Below the pieces are notes generated by a model. The model worked only from the letters and a program-made list of their open reading frames with translations, did not search any database and was not told where the DNA came from. A stretch of DNA of 64,000 nt from Robertmurraya sp047302285. GTDB taxonomy: Bacteria > Bacillota > Bacilli > Bacillales > Cytobacillaceae. Location of the stretch: NCBI RefSeq assembly GCF_047302285.1, contig NZ_CP154845.1, positions 2,976,001-3,040,000 on the forward strand, read 5' to 3'. The translations under genes were made by a program, and so were the position numbers. This document shows positions 34,638 through 43,145 of the stretch, piece after piece; within the stretch, counting starts at the first letter, position 1, and every line of letters starts with the position of its first letter.

Positions 34638-34880
34638 TTATGAAAGATTTTGATTCATTGCTTGAAACATGCTCATCATCATCGATGCCATATAAACACC
34701 GTTGGAAAATTTTTCAACGCGATGGGGTATGGTTTTTTGATGATAATGTAGGGATGCGATTTGAAATACTTGAAAATCATTTGGATTTCTTGCAAGCTTT
34801 CGATACCAAACAGGTTGTTCACGTAAAAATCTCTTCAAGTCAGGATCCGCATAAATTATTTCCATCATATCTTTCCTCAT
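34638..34880 (-). CDS. ylbE: YlbE-like protein
   Basis: An 80-residue protein of unknown function beginning MRKDMMEIIYADPDLKRFLREQPVWYRKLARNP, closely like B. subtilis YlbE. The C-terminal RVEKFSNGVYMASMMMSMFQAM is also conserved. The ATG at 34880 follows GGGGGATGG; an ATG two codons upstream is too near that site. It is in an operon with ylbD. Confidence 0.9.
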   Translation of the reverse strand: MRKDMMEIIYADPDLKRFLREQPVWYRKLARNPNDFQVFQIASLHYHQKTIPHRVEKFSNGVYMASMMMSMFQAMNQNLS

Positions 34881-34895
34881 ATCCATCCCCCTTTA

Positions 34896-35288
34896 TTAAT
34901 CTTTTCTAAACTGGAATGGATTTGGTGCCTGATTCGTTGAATGATTATTCGTTGTATTTCCCTGTTTTCCTCCTTGGAATTGTAGGATTAAACCTTGTAT
35001 AGCTCCAAGTGCTTGACTTAAATTCGTTATATGTCCTTGCAGTTGATTGGGATCAACGTTCTTCACAGCGTTCATAACTTGTGGGATCCATTCTTTCTTA
35101 TCTTGCTCTTTTTCCTTAGTTCCTTTAAATTCATTCCAACGTGAGTCCTCTTCTCCAAGTAAATACCATTCCTCAAAAAGCTCCTGCCATGTTGCTTTTC
35201 CTTTTCTTACTTCCATCACCATTTCCGGATGTTCTTTGACAAATTCTTTAAATTGTTGAACAGAAGGATGGAGTTGTTTCTTTTCCAT
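34896..35288 (-). CDS. ylbD: Putative spore coat protein YlbD
   Basis: A 130-residue hydrophilic protein: HPSVQQFKEFVKEHPEMVMEVRKGKATWQELFEEWYLLGEED is the YlbD family core, followed by a variable, glutamine/asparagine-rich tail. B. subtilis YlbD has been described as a coat protein. The ATG at 35288 follows TGAGGTGAG. It is the first gene of the ylbD-ylbE operon. Confidence 0.9.
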   Translation of the reverse strand: MEKKQLHPSVQQFKEFVKEHPEMVMEVRKGKATWQELFEEWYLLGEEDSRWNEFKGTKEKEQDKKEWIPQVMNAVKNVDPNQLQGHITNLSQALGAIQGLILQFQGGKQGNTTNNHSTNQAPNPFQFRKD

Positions 35289-35495
35289 GCTTTCTCACCT
35301 CAAACAAAGGGCATGTATACATTTATCAATTTCAAAACGGCGCGCTACAAGTGGTCATTCACCTTGATACTTGTGAAACTCAACTCAATGATTGTTCGTT
35401 TTTTCTATATCCAAATAAGTCTCCTATGGTACGATATGATAAAGTCATAAAAGATGTGAATCATACGAAAGAACAAATTGAGTGGGGTGAATTTT

Positions 35496-35969
35496 TTGCA
35501 AGATAACCTGAAAGAACGTTTCCAAAAAATCATAGAAAATGGTACTGAGGAAGAGTTAACAGTATTAGAACACATACTTGAAGGATTGGATGATAAGGAA
35601 CATTCCTATATCAATCGTTTGCTCCATATGAATTATAAAATTACCGAGGATGGATTGGAAATTAAGATTCCTTTACACCCAATGGTTAACAATCCCTTAA
35701 AGATTCTTCATGGAGGCATAACTGCGACCGTCATTGATACGGCGATGGGAGCTTTGGTTCATCAAACATTACCAAATGACAAAGCGGGAGTCACAACTCA
35801 GCTAAATATCAATTACATAGCACCAGGCATTGGTAATGATATTACATGTAAAGCAAAAATCAGTCATCATGGTTCAAAAACATTGTTAGTAAATGCCGAT
35901 GTCTTTCGCTCTGATGGTCAAAAAATCGCCCAAGCTACCGGCAGTTTCTTCATTATTGAAAGGAAATAA
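35496..35969 (+). CDS. PaaI-like hotdog-fold thioesterase
   Basis: A 157-residue hotdog protein. The motif LKILHGGITATVIDTAMGALVH (HGG at about 75) marks the PaaI/acyl-CoA thioesterase family, followed by TTQLNINYIAPG and a QATGSFFII end. The TTG at 35496 has GGGGTGA upstream and aligns with MDNLK-type starts in homologues; the frame continues to another TTG at 35478. It is divergent from ylbD and convergent with ylbC. The acyl-CoA substrate is unknown. Confidence 0.85.
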   Translation: MQDNLKERFQKIIENGTEEELTVLEHILEGLDDKEHSYINRLLHMNYKITEDGLEIKIPLHPMVNNPLKILHGGITATVIDTAMGALVHQTLPNDKAGVTTQLNINYIAPGIGNDITCKAKISHHGSKTLLVNADVFRSDGQKIAQATGSFFIIERK

Positions 35970-35984
35970 TAATGAATTATGAAA

Positions 35985-36013
35985 AGGTGAGGACTTATAA
36001 TATGCCCTCACCT
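35985..36013. terminator. Bidirectional hairpin between thioesterase gene and ylbC
   Basis: An 8-bp perfect stem (35985-35992 with 36005-36012) lies between the convergent genes. The T tract is short in both directions. Confidence 0.55.
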
Positions 36014-36017
36014 ACAT

Positions 36018-37088
36018 TTATTCATCATGCCATTTTTGGATAAAATTCTGCGTATAATGGAGATTATATACTCCGACACCAATATGAGTAAACTCTCCAT
36101 TTAGAAGGGTTTCCCTGTGTCCTTTACTATTTAGCCAGCCTTCCATTACTGCAGGTGCGTCTGAATAATTGGCTGCAATATTTTCCCCTGCTAGCTGATA
36201 AAACACTTCACCTGCTACTAATCGATCAGATAATTCACCAGATGTTTTTGAAGTATGGGAGAAATCTTCGCTTTCAAACATATCTATACTATGGGCTAAC
36301 GCTACTTCCGCAACCATTTCATCTTTTTCCAATGGATTTAATTGATGCCTTACACGCATCACATTGGAAATATCAAAGATCTGTTCCGCATTTCCTCTAG
36401 CAATCGCAGATTCGCTCCCTATCTCCCAAGGCTTGACCTCTATCAACTCTCCAACATAGACGAGTTCATACGGTTGTAATTTGATTAATGTCTCCGCATC
36501 CATAAATCTTACACTTGAGAAGGTTCCATCGAATTTGTCGATGTAAAATTGAACGTAAAAATCTCCCATTTGTACAAGTGGACGAGTATTCATATCATTC
36601 TCTGTTAACTCAAAACGATATGAGCTCCCATCGTGCATCAGGCTAATATACGGCCCAATGGGTACGGACGCATAAATTTCTTCAACTGGTTGGCCTAATT
36701 TAAATGGAGTGATATCGACATCATTGCCAATTGCATATAGTGTTACTACAGTTTCGTTACGAACACCTACTTGAATATACTCTTGAAAACTCTTCTTATA
36801 AATCCACCAATCATAACCATATGATGACTCATCAACTCTTGAAGGCTTACCTAATCTTTCTTCTAAAAAAGACACATCTTCGCCAATTAATGTGGCTAAT
36901 CCTGTGGAGGGAGCCTCGATTTGTGGGTTATCTGTCTCGTCTTTTGTTTCCTCTACTAGTGTTTTATCTTCCTGCGGAGTATCTGGATATTCGTTAACTA
37001 ACACTTCTTCTCCGAAGGATAAATTTAAGTAGAATACAACTGCTAATACTGCCGCAATTAATACAAGAATTCGAATAAGGGCTCGCAG
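36018..37088 (-). CDS. ylbC: CAP/SCP-domain protein YlbC, probable CTG start
   Basis: An exported protein with a CAP-associated N-terminal domain (about 70-210) and a C-terminal CAP/SCP domain with ALAHSIDMFESEDFSHTS, AGENIAANY and GWLNSKGHRETLL. The first standard start in frame is GTG at 37004, which gives a protein with no signal sequence. The frame is open upstream and encodes RALIRILVLIAAVLAVVFYL, a membrane anchor. A CTG at 37088 lies seven bases after GGAGG, with no ATG, GTG or TTG between, so I favour a CTG start and 356 residues. A GGAG also precedes the GTG, so that remains possible. B. subtilis YlbC has an N-terminal anchor. Confidence 0.85.
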   Translation of the reverse strand: MRALIRILVLIAAVLAVVFYLNLSFGEEVLVNEYPDTPQEDKTLVEETKDETDNPQIEAPSTGLATLIGEDVSFLEERLGKPSRVDESSYGYDWWIYKKSFQEYIQVGVRNETVVTLYAIGNDVDITPFKLGQPVEEIYASVPIGPYISLMHDGSSYRFELTENDMNTRPLVQMGDFYVQFYIDKFDGTFSSVRFMDAETLIKLQPYELVYVGELIEVKPWEIGSESAIARGNAEQIFDISNVMRVRHQLNPLEKDEMVAEVALAHSIDMFESEDFSHTSKTSGELSDRLVAGEVFYQLAGENIAANYSDAPAVMEGWLNSKGHRETLLNGEFTHIGVGVYNLHYTQNFIQKWHDE

Positions 37089-37263
37089 AGGTTTGCCTCC
37101 TCTCTTTTCTTTTAAATAAGGAATTTATTTTATTTCTATTATTCTATGCCTATAGTAGATAATAATATGATTATATCATCTATTATTTTCTTTGAAATCT
37201 TTCAAATTGAATATAAATAGAAATAACCCCATAATGTTTCATGGGGCTAGAGTGTCGACAAAA

Positions 37264-37293
37264 GGCATCGAGAGGACTCTCTCGGTGTTTTTT
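37264..37293. terminator. Hairpin at the edge of the IS1182 remnant
   Basis: A 9-bp stem (37266-37274 with 37279-37287) is followed by TTTTTT on the plus strand and a shorter T tract on the minus strand, where it would end the transposase fragment transcript. Confidence 0.6.
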
Positions 37294-37325
37294 CTCATTT
37301 CTGGATGGAATTGTGGCTGAAATAC

Positions 37326-37455
37326 GTTGATTTCCGCTCCAGGTGCTTGCTTTCCGGGGGGCGTGCGCCGAGCCTCCTCCTCGCTGATCGCTCGTGCGGG
37401 GTCTCGCCTGTCACGCTACTCCCCCAGGAGTCAAGCACCTTCCGCTCCAATCAAC
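37326..37455. repeat. Imperfect fold-back repeat next to the IS1182 fragment
   Basis: About 130 GC-rich bases whose ends (GTTGATTTCC at 37326 and CCAATCAAC ending at 37455) form a long imperfect inverted repeat with AGGTGCTTG/CAAGCACCT inside. The composition is unlike the AT-rich flanks. I associate this type of sequence with transposon ends and dispersed repeats in Bacillus genomes. Part of its left flank (about 37302-37333) is echoed at 11637-11667. Confidence 0.6.
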
Positions 37456-37470
37456 TAGTTTGGCTCTCAC

Positions 37471-37854
37471 TTAGGGCAGGTTGCCAAGTCCGATTTGCCA
37501 TTTTTTCAAATTCATGGCAGCAAATGTAAGCATCGCCTGCATAGACTTGTATTTAAGACCTCGTAAGGTTGTCCATCGCATACCCTGCTTTTCCAACGCA
37601 AACACAAAGACACGTTCAATCGTCTCTTTACGTTTCGCGTATATCTGTTTGATTTCATCGTTGTGACGTAGATGTTCTGCCTCTTCTAAGTAAGCTTCCC
37701 AAATATGACGTTGTATAAGCTTTTGATGGTTTTTACTCTCCGTACACTGTGAGAGCAATGAGCATTTGGCACAAATGGATGAATTTGAGGATACTTGGAC
37801 GACCGATTCCTGAATAGAGGTTTTCAACCAAGGGATAGATGAACGAAAAATCAA
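37471..37854 (-). pseudogene. IS1182-family transposase, C-terminal fragment
   Basis: The 127-residue frame matches the C-terminal part of IS1182-type transposases: CAKCSLLSQCTESKNHQK (cysteine-rich linker), EEAEHLRH, KRKETIERVFVFALEKQGMRWTTLRGL and MQAMLTFAAMNLKKW. Full transposases are several times longer, and the N-terminal catalytic domain is absent, so it is a remnant. Its presumed start has no ribosome-binding site. Together with the adjacent fold-back repeat it marks an old insertion between ylbC and ylbB. Confidence 0.82.
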
Positions 37855-37910
37855 TGTCCGACTCTAGCTTACGTACTAAATGATCTTCAGGAAGTTACAA
37901 TCAACCTACC

Positions 37911-37962
37911 AAAGAAAAAAGACTGTAGGAAAACTCGAAAATCTTCGAGTTTTCCTACAGTC
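37911..37962 (-). terminator. Terminator downstream of ylbB
   Basis: A perfect 19-bp stem with a four-base loop (37921-37939 with 37944-37962) is followed on the minus strand by TTTTTTCTTT. Confidence 0.9.
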
Positions 37963-38002
37963 TGGGGGCTATTTCTATTTATGTTCAATAACATCCTACT
38001 TT

Positions 38003-38437
38003 TTAATGTTGCACATCACTATCAGTGGATTCCGAAATCTCTGACAACGCTTTACCAGCTTGGTAGTCAATCATTTTTCGAACAGCAAAGTCGCCCAGTG
38101 AAACGATTCCTATTAATTTCTTTCCTTCGACTACAGGTAACCTTCTAATTTGGTGCTCTGCCATTAGATCGGATGCTTCTTTTGCAGTCATATCGGCTGT
38201 TACAGTAATCAAATCATCACTCATCACTTCTTCCACCTTTGTCGAACCAGGCTTCTTCTCAGCAATGCCTCGAATGACGAGATCTCTGTCGGTAATCATT
38301 CCAACTAGTTTTTCTCCATCCACAATTGGAATCGCTCCAACATCCCATTCTTTCATTTTAACAGCTACTTCATATACGTTATCGAGTAAGGTACAGCACT
38401 CCACCTCATCACTCATAATCTCTTTCACTCTTTGCAC
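38003..38437 (-). CDS. ylbB: CBS-domain-pair protein YlbB
   Basis: A cytoplasmic protein of two CBS domains that probably binds an adenine nucleotide. The repeats are visible as VKEIMSDEVECCTLLDNVYEVAVKM..GAIPIVDGEKLVGMITDRDLVIRG and VEEVMSDDLITVTADMTAKEASDLM..RRLPVVEGKKLIGIVSLGDFA. The GTG at 38437 follows AGGAGG by seven bases (144 residues). The ATG seven codons upstream would place the ribosome-binding site inside the gene. The ligand and partner are unknown. Confidence 0.9.
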   Translation of the reverse strand: MQRVKEIMSDEVECCTLLDNVYEVAVKMKEWDVGAIPIVDGEKLVGMITDRDLVIRGIAEKKPGSTKVEEVMSDDLITVTADMTAKEASDLMAEHQIRRLPVVEGKKLIGIVSLGDFAVRKMIDYQAGKALSEISESTDSDVQH

Positions 38438-38681
38438 TTTTTTTCCTCCTAAATTCATTCGAATTTTTCGATGTAATGATAACCTCCATACATAGTCTTT
38501 CCAAACCAGAGAAAAACATAAATATAGAATGCATGAAATGTGAAAGAACTGTGTTTTCTTTTACGTTGTCATTGCAACTTTTCCACTTTTCCACTATTAT
38601 TAGATTTGGGATTATTTTAGTAAAATTCTACATATGATATTCAAATCGAGTTATGTTTCACTTGTTTTAGGAGGGATCTAG

Positions 38682-39041
38682 ATGAAATTTGAGAATTTAG
38701 GATTCGATAAAGTAAAAGCTGATCTAAAACGTTTAGATGACGTAATGGCAGATTATGGATTAATTCGCGCTGAACAGTGGGATTATGAGAGAGTATCCTA
38801 CGATCGAAAGTTCGAATTAAAAGAGGGCGTATTTTACCTTCGCATTCTAGGCTATACAGTTGAAGGGGATGTCGGTGCTAACAGAGGGATTCTACAGCTT
38901 CTTACTCCATTGTTAGGCAAGCACTATTACCCACATGGTGTAGAGTATGGAGAAGGCGAAAATTTCCCTAGCTCTTTAGTAAGCCAGTGTGAAAAAATCT
39001 TAACAGAATTAAAAGCCGAAATAGACAAGTTCGCAAATTAA
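38682..39041 (+). CDS. YugN-like family protein
   Basis: A 119-residue cytoplasmic protein of the YugN family: AEQWDYERVSYDRKFELKEGVFYLRI, EGDVGANRGILQLLTPLLGKHYYPHGVEYGE. The ATG at 38682 follows TAGGAGGGATCTAG. Function is unknown. It stands alone between ylbB (divergent) and the ytvI-like gene, with a terminator after it. Confidence 0.88.
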   Translation: MKFENLGFDKVKADLKRLDDVMADYGLIRAEQWDYERVSYDRKFELKEGVFYLRILGYTVEGDVGANRGILQLLTPLLGKHYYPHGVEYGEGENFPSSLVSQCEKILTELKAEIDKFAN

Positions 39042-39070
39042 TTCACTGTTACCTTCAAAAAATACTAAAG

Positions 39071-39105
39071 AAAAGACCCACTCACTTGAGTGGAGTCTTT
39101 TTCTT
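39071..39105 (+). terminator. Terminator downstream of the yugN-like gene
   Basis: A stem of about 13 bp with one bulge (39071-39084 with 39086-39102) is followed by TTTTTCTTT on the plus strand. Confidence 0.8.
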
Positions 39106-39295
39106 TACGTCCATTAGACGATACATCTATAATAGAAAAAAAGAGTAGACAATTCGTGTTGTTTAAATGATGTTTTATATACTATAATTTAATTATACGT
39201 TTCTAAAATAAAGTTTCGCGTGCATTAACCTCCGTTTTATTTTCTCAATCTTCAACCAATCTTTGTATTATTGTTATTTAGAAAGGGGTTCTACC

Positions 39296-40354
39296 TTGTC
39301 CAGTTTTTTCACAAAGCGGATGGCAATGATTGTGTTAATCGTAATCCTCGTCGCTGCCCTTCTTTACTTCATTCTACCTGTATCAGTTCCACTGATAGTA
39401 GCTTTAGTTACAGCATTGTTCTTGCATCCAATTGTTAAATGGTTACGCAGAAAGACGAAATTAAATCAACAACTAGCCGTATTGATCGTGTTCCTACTCT
39501 TTCTACTATTCATTGGAGTTAGTGGATATTTTGTGACAACCAAAGTCATAACCGAAATCATTAAGCTAGTTGAAAATGCACCAATGTATATTAACGAGAT
39601 TACAAAAGCATGGCTTAATATAGAAAAGGACTTTGCTAACGCAGCAAAGGATATGCCAAAAGAAGTTGTAACTGAAATTAGTCAACAAGTACAAAGTTTT
39701 CTAAATAAAACAAGGAATGATTTGGTCGCGTACGTCAATATTGACAACGTAAAGTCATTGTTAACAAATATTCCAAACTATTTGGTCAGTTTTCTTGTCT
39801 ACTTGATTGCCCTATTCTTGTTCTTACTAGAGCTACCAAGACTTCGTGAAGGAATGTATTCTTTCTTGAAAGAAAAAACAGCTCAAAAGGTACAGTTTAT
39901 GACATCAAGACTCTCTTTCGTTATTTTCGGATTCTTTAAAGCTCAATTTTTAGTAAGTATCATCATCTTCATTGTCTCTCTCATTGGTTTATTATTTATT
40001 AAACCTGAGATCGCCTTTATAATGGCACTTATACTTTGGCTGATTGACTTTATCCCAATCATCGGATCAATTGTGATTCTGGGTCCATGGGCTTTATTCC
40101 ATTTGATCACTGGTGATATATCACTTGGAACACAATTAGCTGTTCTTGCAGCGGTTTTATTAATCATTCGCAGGACGGTAGAACCAAAAGTAATGGGAAG
40201 TCATATCGGATTATCGCCATTAGCCACATTAATCGCTATGTATCTAGGTCTAAAAATTCTTGGTATTCTAGGATTCGTGATTGGACCATTATTGCTCATC
40301 GCCTTTAATTCTGCCAAAGAAGCTGGCATTATTAAAATGAATTTTAAGATATAG
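39296..40354 (+). CDS. ytvI: AI-2E/YtvI-family membrane permease
   Basis: A 352-residue polytopic protein with about seven to eight membrane helices. The pattern of two N-terminal helices, a long central soluble loop (about 75-145) and a C-terminal bundle with PLATLIAMYLGLKILGILGFVIGPLLL is that of the AI-2E transporter superfamily, which includes the sporulation protein YtvI. The TTG at 39296 follows AAGGGG by about eight bases; upstream codons lack a site. The symbol is tentative because paralogues exist in Bacillus. Confidence 0.75.
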   Translation: MSSFFTKRMAMIVLIVILVAALLYFILPVSVPLIVALVTALFLHPIVKWLRRKTKLNQQLAVLIVFLLFLLFIGVSGYFVTTKVITEIIKLVENAPMYINEITKAWLNIEKDFANAAKDMPKEVVTEISQQVQSFLNKTRNDLVAYVNIDNVKSLLTNIPNYLVSFLVYLIALFLFLLELPRLREGMYSFLKEKTAQKVQFMTSRLSFVIFGFFKAQFLVSIIIFIVSLIGLLFIKPEIAFIMALILWLIDFIPIIGSIVILGPWALFHLITGDISLGTQLAVLAAVLLIIRRTVEPKVMGSHIGLSPLATLIAMYLGLKILGILGFVIGPLLLIAFNSAKEAGIIKMNFKI

Positions 40355-40360
40355 AAATAA

Positions 40361-40406
40361 GGCAGTATCAATGTCTCATTCAATGACATTGGTACTGCCT
40401 TTTATT
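40361..40406. terminator. Bidirectional terminator after the ytvI-like gene
   Basis: A 15-bp stem with one G-U or mismatch pair (40361-40375 with 40385-40399) has T-rich flanks on both strands, between convergent genes. Confidence 0.88.
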
Positions 40407-40872
40407 ATAGTCCTAATATAGCTTTAATGACTGAAGTCGTTTCCCCACCATGATAGAATACATAAAGTAATAAATAAACCGCGACGCCTGTTATGGCTGT
40501 AAAGAACCAAATATAACTTGTAATTGGCCCTAATTTACGATGAAATGCAAACTTTTTTTGATATCCTGTAACAAGAGACATAATCCCTAGAACCGCCCCA
40601 ACTGTGGCTAATGTGATATGAAAAATTAAAAAGATTGTATAGTAAATTTTAATATCATCTGGACCACCGAAAGCTGTATTTCCAATAAAAATCGTTCTAG
40701 AAGCATAAATAACAAAGAAAATAATCGCAAATATTGCACCTAAAAACATCGTCTTTTGGTGAGCTTCTCTTTTTCCTCGTCTAATTTGGCTCCAACCAAT
40801 CGCCACTGTGATCGCACTCAAAACAATAAAAGTCGTGCTTATAGTTGGTAAAATAGGTAAATTAAAATTCAT
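40405..40872 (-). CDS. ctaM: DUF420 protein (CtaM/YozB-like oxidase assembly factor)
   Basis: A 155-residue membrane protein with four to five helices and histidines near helix ends (FHITLATVGAVLGI, FAFHRKLG), typical of DUF420. Family members (CtaM in Staphylococcus aureus, YozB in B. subtilis) are needed for haem-copper oxidase maturation, so a role in cytochrome caa3 or quinol oxidase assembly is inferred. The ATG at 40872 follows AAAGGAATAAAGTG; a GTG one codon upstream is possible. Its place next to ctaG strengthens the call. The symbol is by homology. Confidence 0.82.
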   Translation of the reverse strand: MNFNLPILPTISTTFIVLSAITVAIGWSQIRRGKREAHQKTMFLGAIFAIIFFVIYASRTIFIGNTAFGGPDDIKIYYTIFLIFHITLATVGAVLGIMSLVTGYQKKFAFHRKLGPITSYIWFFTAITGVAVYLLLYVFYHGGETTSVIKAILGL

Positions 40873-41110
40873 CACTTTATTCCTTTCTTCATATCCAAAT
40901 AAATTATGTATCGGAACCGATATTCCAAACTTATCTACATAAGAATAATTTTAGTAGACTATCCATACATTTTCAATCTTCAGATGGCAATATACGAAAA
41001 ATGTGCTAATTCTGCCATATTTATTCTTAAAAATGTGATTTTTTTAATAGAATTTATTGCATTATATCAGCAACACTCTTTTTATCACTGATGAGCGTAC
41101 TTTTTTAAAA

Positions 41111-41135
41111 GAAAAAAAGCACCTGGAAAAGGTGC
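41111..41135 (-). terminator. Terminator downstream of ctaG
   Basis: A 6-bp GCACCT/AGGTGC stem (41119-41124 with 41130-41135) is followed by seven Ts on the minus strand. Confidence 0.75.
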
Positions 41136-41144
41136 ATAATATCA

Positions 41145-42047
41145 TTACTTAATTGTCTGAGGGTCTAGATGAAGAAGTTCAGCCTCTGACTCCTCTTGTT
41201 CTTTTTTATACCATTCAAAAAAGACTTGGAATAGAACAACACCATAAACGATTTCTTGAATGACTTTCATCAGTACTCCACCCAATTGCTGATCATGAAG
41301 CAAGGACATGGAGTTAAACATTTCCGGACCACTTAAACTTAATCCAGTTAAAACAGTTGGCGAGACACAAAGCTCTAGAGCCTTGGCCCAGGCACTAGGA
41401 TCAGAAAATGTAGCATACATCGGTACATCAGCGAAAATAATTAAGGCACACGCAGGTGTTAATAATACTCCATCAGCAAAGATGTAGCCAATCTTCTTCA
41501 CACCACTTAATCTCTTTTCCCCTTCCACCTGGTTCACGAGTGGCCACCACATAAAAATAGCCATCAAGAACAATAGAACCGTGTATGAAGCATGTAAGAG
41601 CATATCAGTCTTGATCACATCAAATATTAACGGAATATGGTAAAAGGAAAAGATACCATTGAACAAAATTAAAGCAATGATTGGTTTCGTAAAAAACTTA
41701 TAGAGCGGACGCACAATTGGCATACTCAACACTTTCTTCCAAATCCATTGTGGAATTCCCACAATAAAGAGTGGAGGAATGATTAAATATAAAACTCCCA
41801 TTTGAATCATATGCGCATAAAACATTAGATGGCTCATTAAATCTATCGGCGAACCCTTAATCACATATAAAAGAATGACAGCTGTGGAAAATAGTATTCC
41901 CTGCCTCATCGTTAAAGGTTCTGAATCCTTAAATCGATTTCTCCAAGTTACTGTAATGAGAAAGTAGATAACTAAAAGGGCTACCATTGCCACAAAGAAA
42001 AAAGGACTCCACAACGCTTGAAAGCCAAACATATTTAAAGATAACAT
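41145..42047 (-). CDS. ctaG: Cytochrome c oxidase assembly factor CtaG
   Basis: A 300-residue polytopic membrane protein of the Caa3_CtaG family (about seven helices), required for active cytochrome caa3. MFGFQALWSPFFFV, LMSHLMFYAHMIQMGVLYLIIPPL and FYHIPLIFDV are conserved, with histidines that may handle copper. The ATG at 42047 follows AGAGGTG and gives nearly the B. subtilis length. It is separated from ctaF by a hairpin terminator, so its expression may be partly uncoupled from ctaCDEF. Confidence 0.93.
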   Translation of the reverse strand: MLSLNMFGFQALWSPFFFVAMVALLVIYFLITVTWRNRFKDSEPLTMRQGILFSTAVILLYVIKGSPIDLMSHLMFYAHMIQMGVLYLIIPPLFIVGIPQWIWKKVLSMPIVRPLYKFFTKPIIALILFNGIFSFYHIPLIFDVIKTDMLLHASYTVLLFLMAIFMWWPLVNQVEGEKRLSGVKKIGYIFADGVLLTPACALIIFADVPMYATFSDPSAWAKALELCVSPTVLTGLSLSGPEMFNSMSLLHDQQLGGVLMKVIQEIVYGVVLFQVFFEWYKKEQEESEAELLHLDPQTIK

Positions 42048-42134
42048 GAATCCATCACCTCTATTCATTCCTTGATTTGAGATTGAACGGTTAACATTGT
42101 ATTTCTTGATTAGTACCCCTCAAACTTATTATAA

Positions 42135-42171
42135 CTTAAAAAAGAAAATCGGCCTAATATAGCCGATTTTC
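42135..42171 (-). terminator. Terminator between ctaF and ctaG
   Basis: A 10-bp stem (42144-42153 with 42162-42171) is followed by TTTTTT on the minus strand. It directly follows ctaF and would reduce read-through into ctaG. Confidence 0.82.
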
Positions 42172-42179
42172 AAGTAAAC

Positions 42180-42512
42180 TTACCACCAAACAATTGTCAT
42201 AAATGCAAGGACGGTAATTAATCCTACAAGCAAACCAGAGTACAAAAATAACGCTGGTGCTTCATGCCCTTTATGGCTCATATGCATGAAATAATAGAGC
42301 TGAAAAATAACTTGAATCGCTGCAAGTAACAGAATGAATGGAACAGTAAACCAACCGGTCATTCCGGAGCCGACTGCTACAAAGGCAACGATTGTGAAGA
42401 AAATCATCATGGCAAAGGTAATAACCTGATGTCTCATTTCCTCGGCATTCTTTTTACGACGATAAGCGATATCTACAGTCGCATTTCCCGTATTCGTCTG
42501 ATTATTTTCCAT
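42180..42512 (-). CDS. ctaF: Cytochrome caa3 oxidase subunit IV
   Basis: A 110-residue membrane protein with three helices (about 30-50, 55-75, 88-108). VIFQLYYFMHMSHKGHEAP between helices is characteristic of bacterial COX4. It helps stabilise the CuB site in related oxidases. The stop of ctaE and the ctaF start are three bases apart, in the order ctaC-D-E-F. Confidence 0.94.
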   Translation of the reverse strand: MENNQTNTGNATVDIAYRRKKNAEEMRHQVITFAMMIFFTIVAFVAVGSGMTGWFTVPFILLLAAIQVIFQLYYFMHMSHKGHEAPALFLYSGLLVGLITVLAFMTIVWW

Positions 42513-42515
42513 AGT

Positions 42516-43145
42516 TTATCCCACCATTCCCATTAGATATACTACAGAGAAGATAAATACCCATACAACATCGATGAAATGCCAGTATAGACTAGCGATA
42601 TAGAACTTTGGTGCATTGTATAGACTTAATCCTCTATTCGCATTTCGAACCATTAAGACAATAATCCATGATAACCCAAATACAACGTGCCCTCCATGAA
42701 AACCAACTAATGTGTAAAATGCTGAACCAAAAGCACTACTTGTAAATGTATGCTCATAGTGATGTACATAATGATAAAACTCATAAATTTCACAGCCAAG
42801 GAATCCAAGTCCAAGAAGGACCGTAACACCAAGCCATAACTGCATTTTCTTAAATTCAAAGTTTTTCATGTGATACATTGCATATACACTTGTTAGTGAA
42901 CTTGTTAATAGAAGCATCGTCATTAAAAAGGCTAACGGTATTTCGAATAAATCCTTAGCTAAAGCATGATCTGGCCCTGGAACCTTATCCTTTAAGGCAA
43001 GATAAGTTGCGAAGAGAGAGGCAAACAGTACCGTCTCCCCCCCTAGAAATAACCAGAATCCAAGGAATTTATTCTTCGCTTCAAGGGTTTGCTTTTCAGG
43101 CGCCGCAGGCCATTTTTCAAGTGTCATTTTTTCTTCAGCGTGCAT
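42516..43145 (-). CDS. ctaE: Cytochrome caa3 oxidase subunit III
   Basis: A 209-residue integral membrane protein with five helices of the COX3 family: FWLFLGGETVLFASLFATYL, GFHGGHVVFGLSW and SLYWHFIDVVWVFIFSVVYL. The ATG overlaps the ctaD stop by one base (TAATG), indicating tight translational coupling. Confidence 0.96.
   Translation of the reverse strand: MHAEEKMTLEKWPAAPEKQTLEAKNKFLGFWLFLGGETVLFASLFATYLALKDKVPGPDHALAKDLFEIPLAFLMTMLLLTSSLTSVYAMYHMKNFEFKKMQLWLGVTVLLGLGFLGCEIYEFYHYVHHYEHTFTSSAFGSAFYTLVGFHGGHVVFGLSWIIVLMVRNANRGLSLYNAPKFYIASLYWHFIDVVWVFIFSVVYLMGMVG

Noticed and set aside
37321..37460. Riboswitch or T-box reading of the GC-rich block upstream of ylbC
   Set aside because: It is an imperfect fold-back next to a transposase fragment, oriented away from any gene start, with no specifier or aptamer features.
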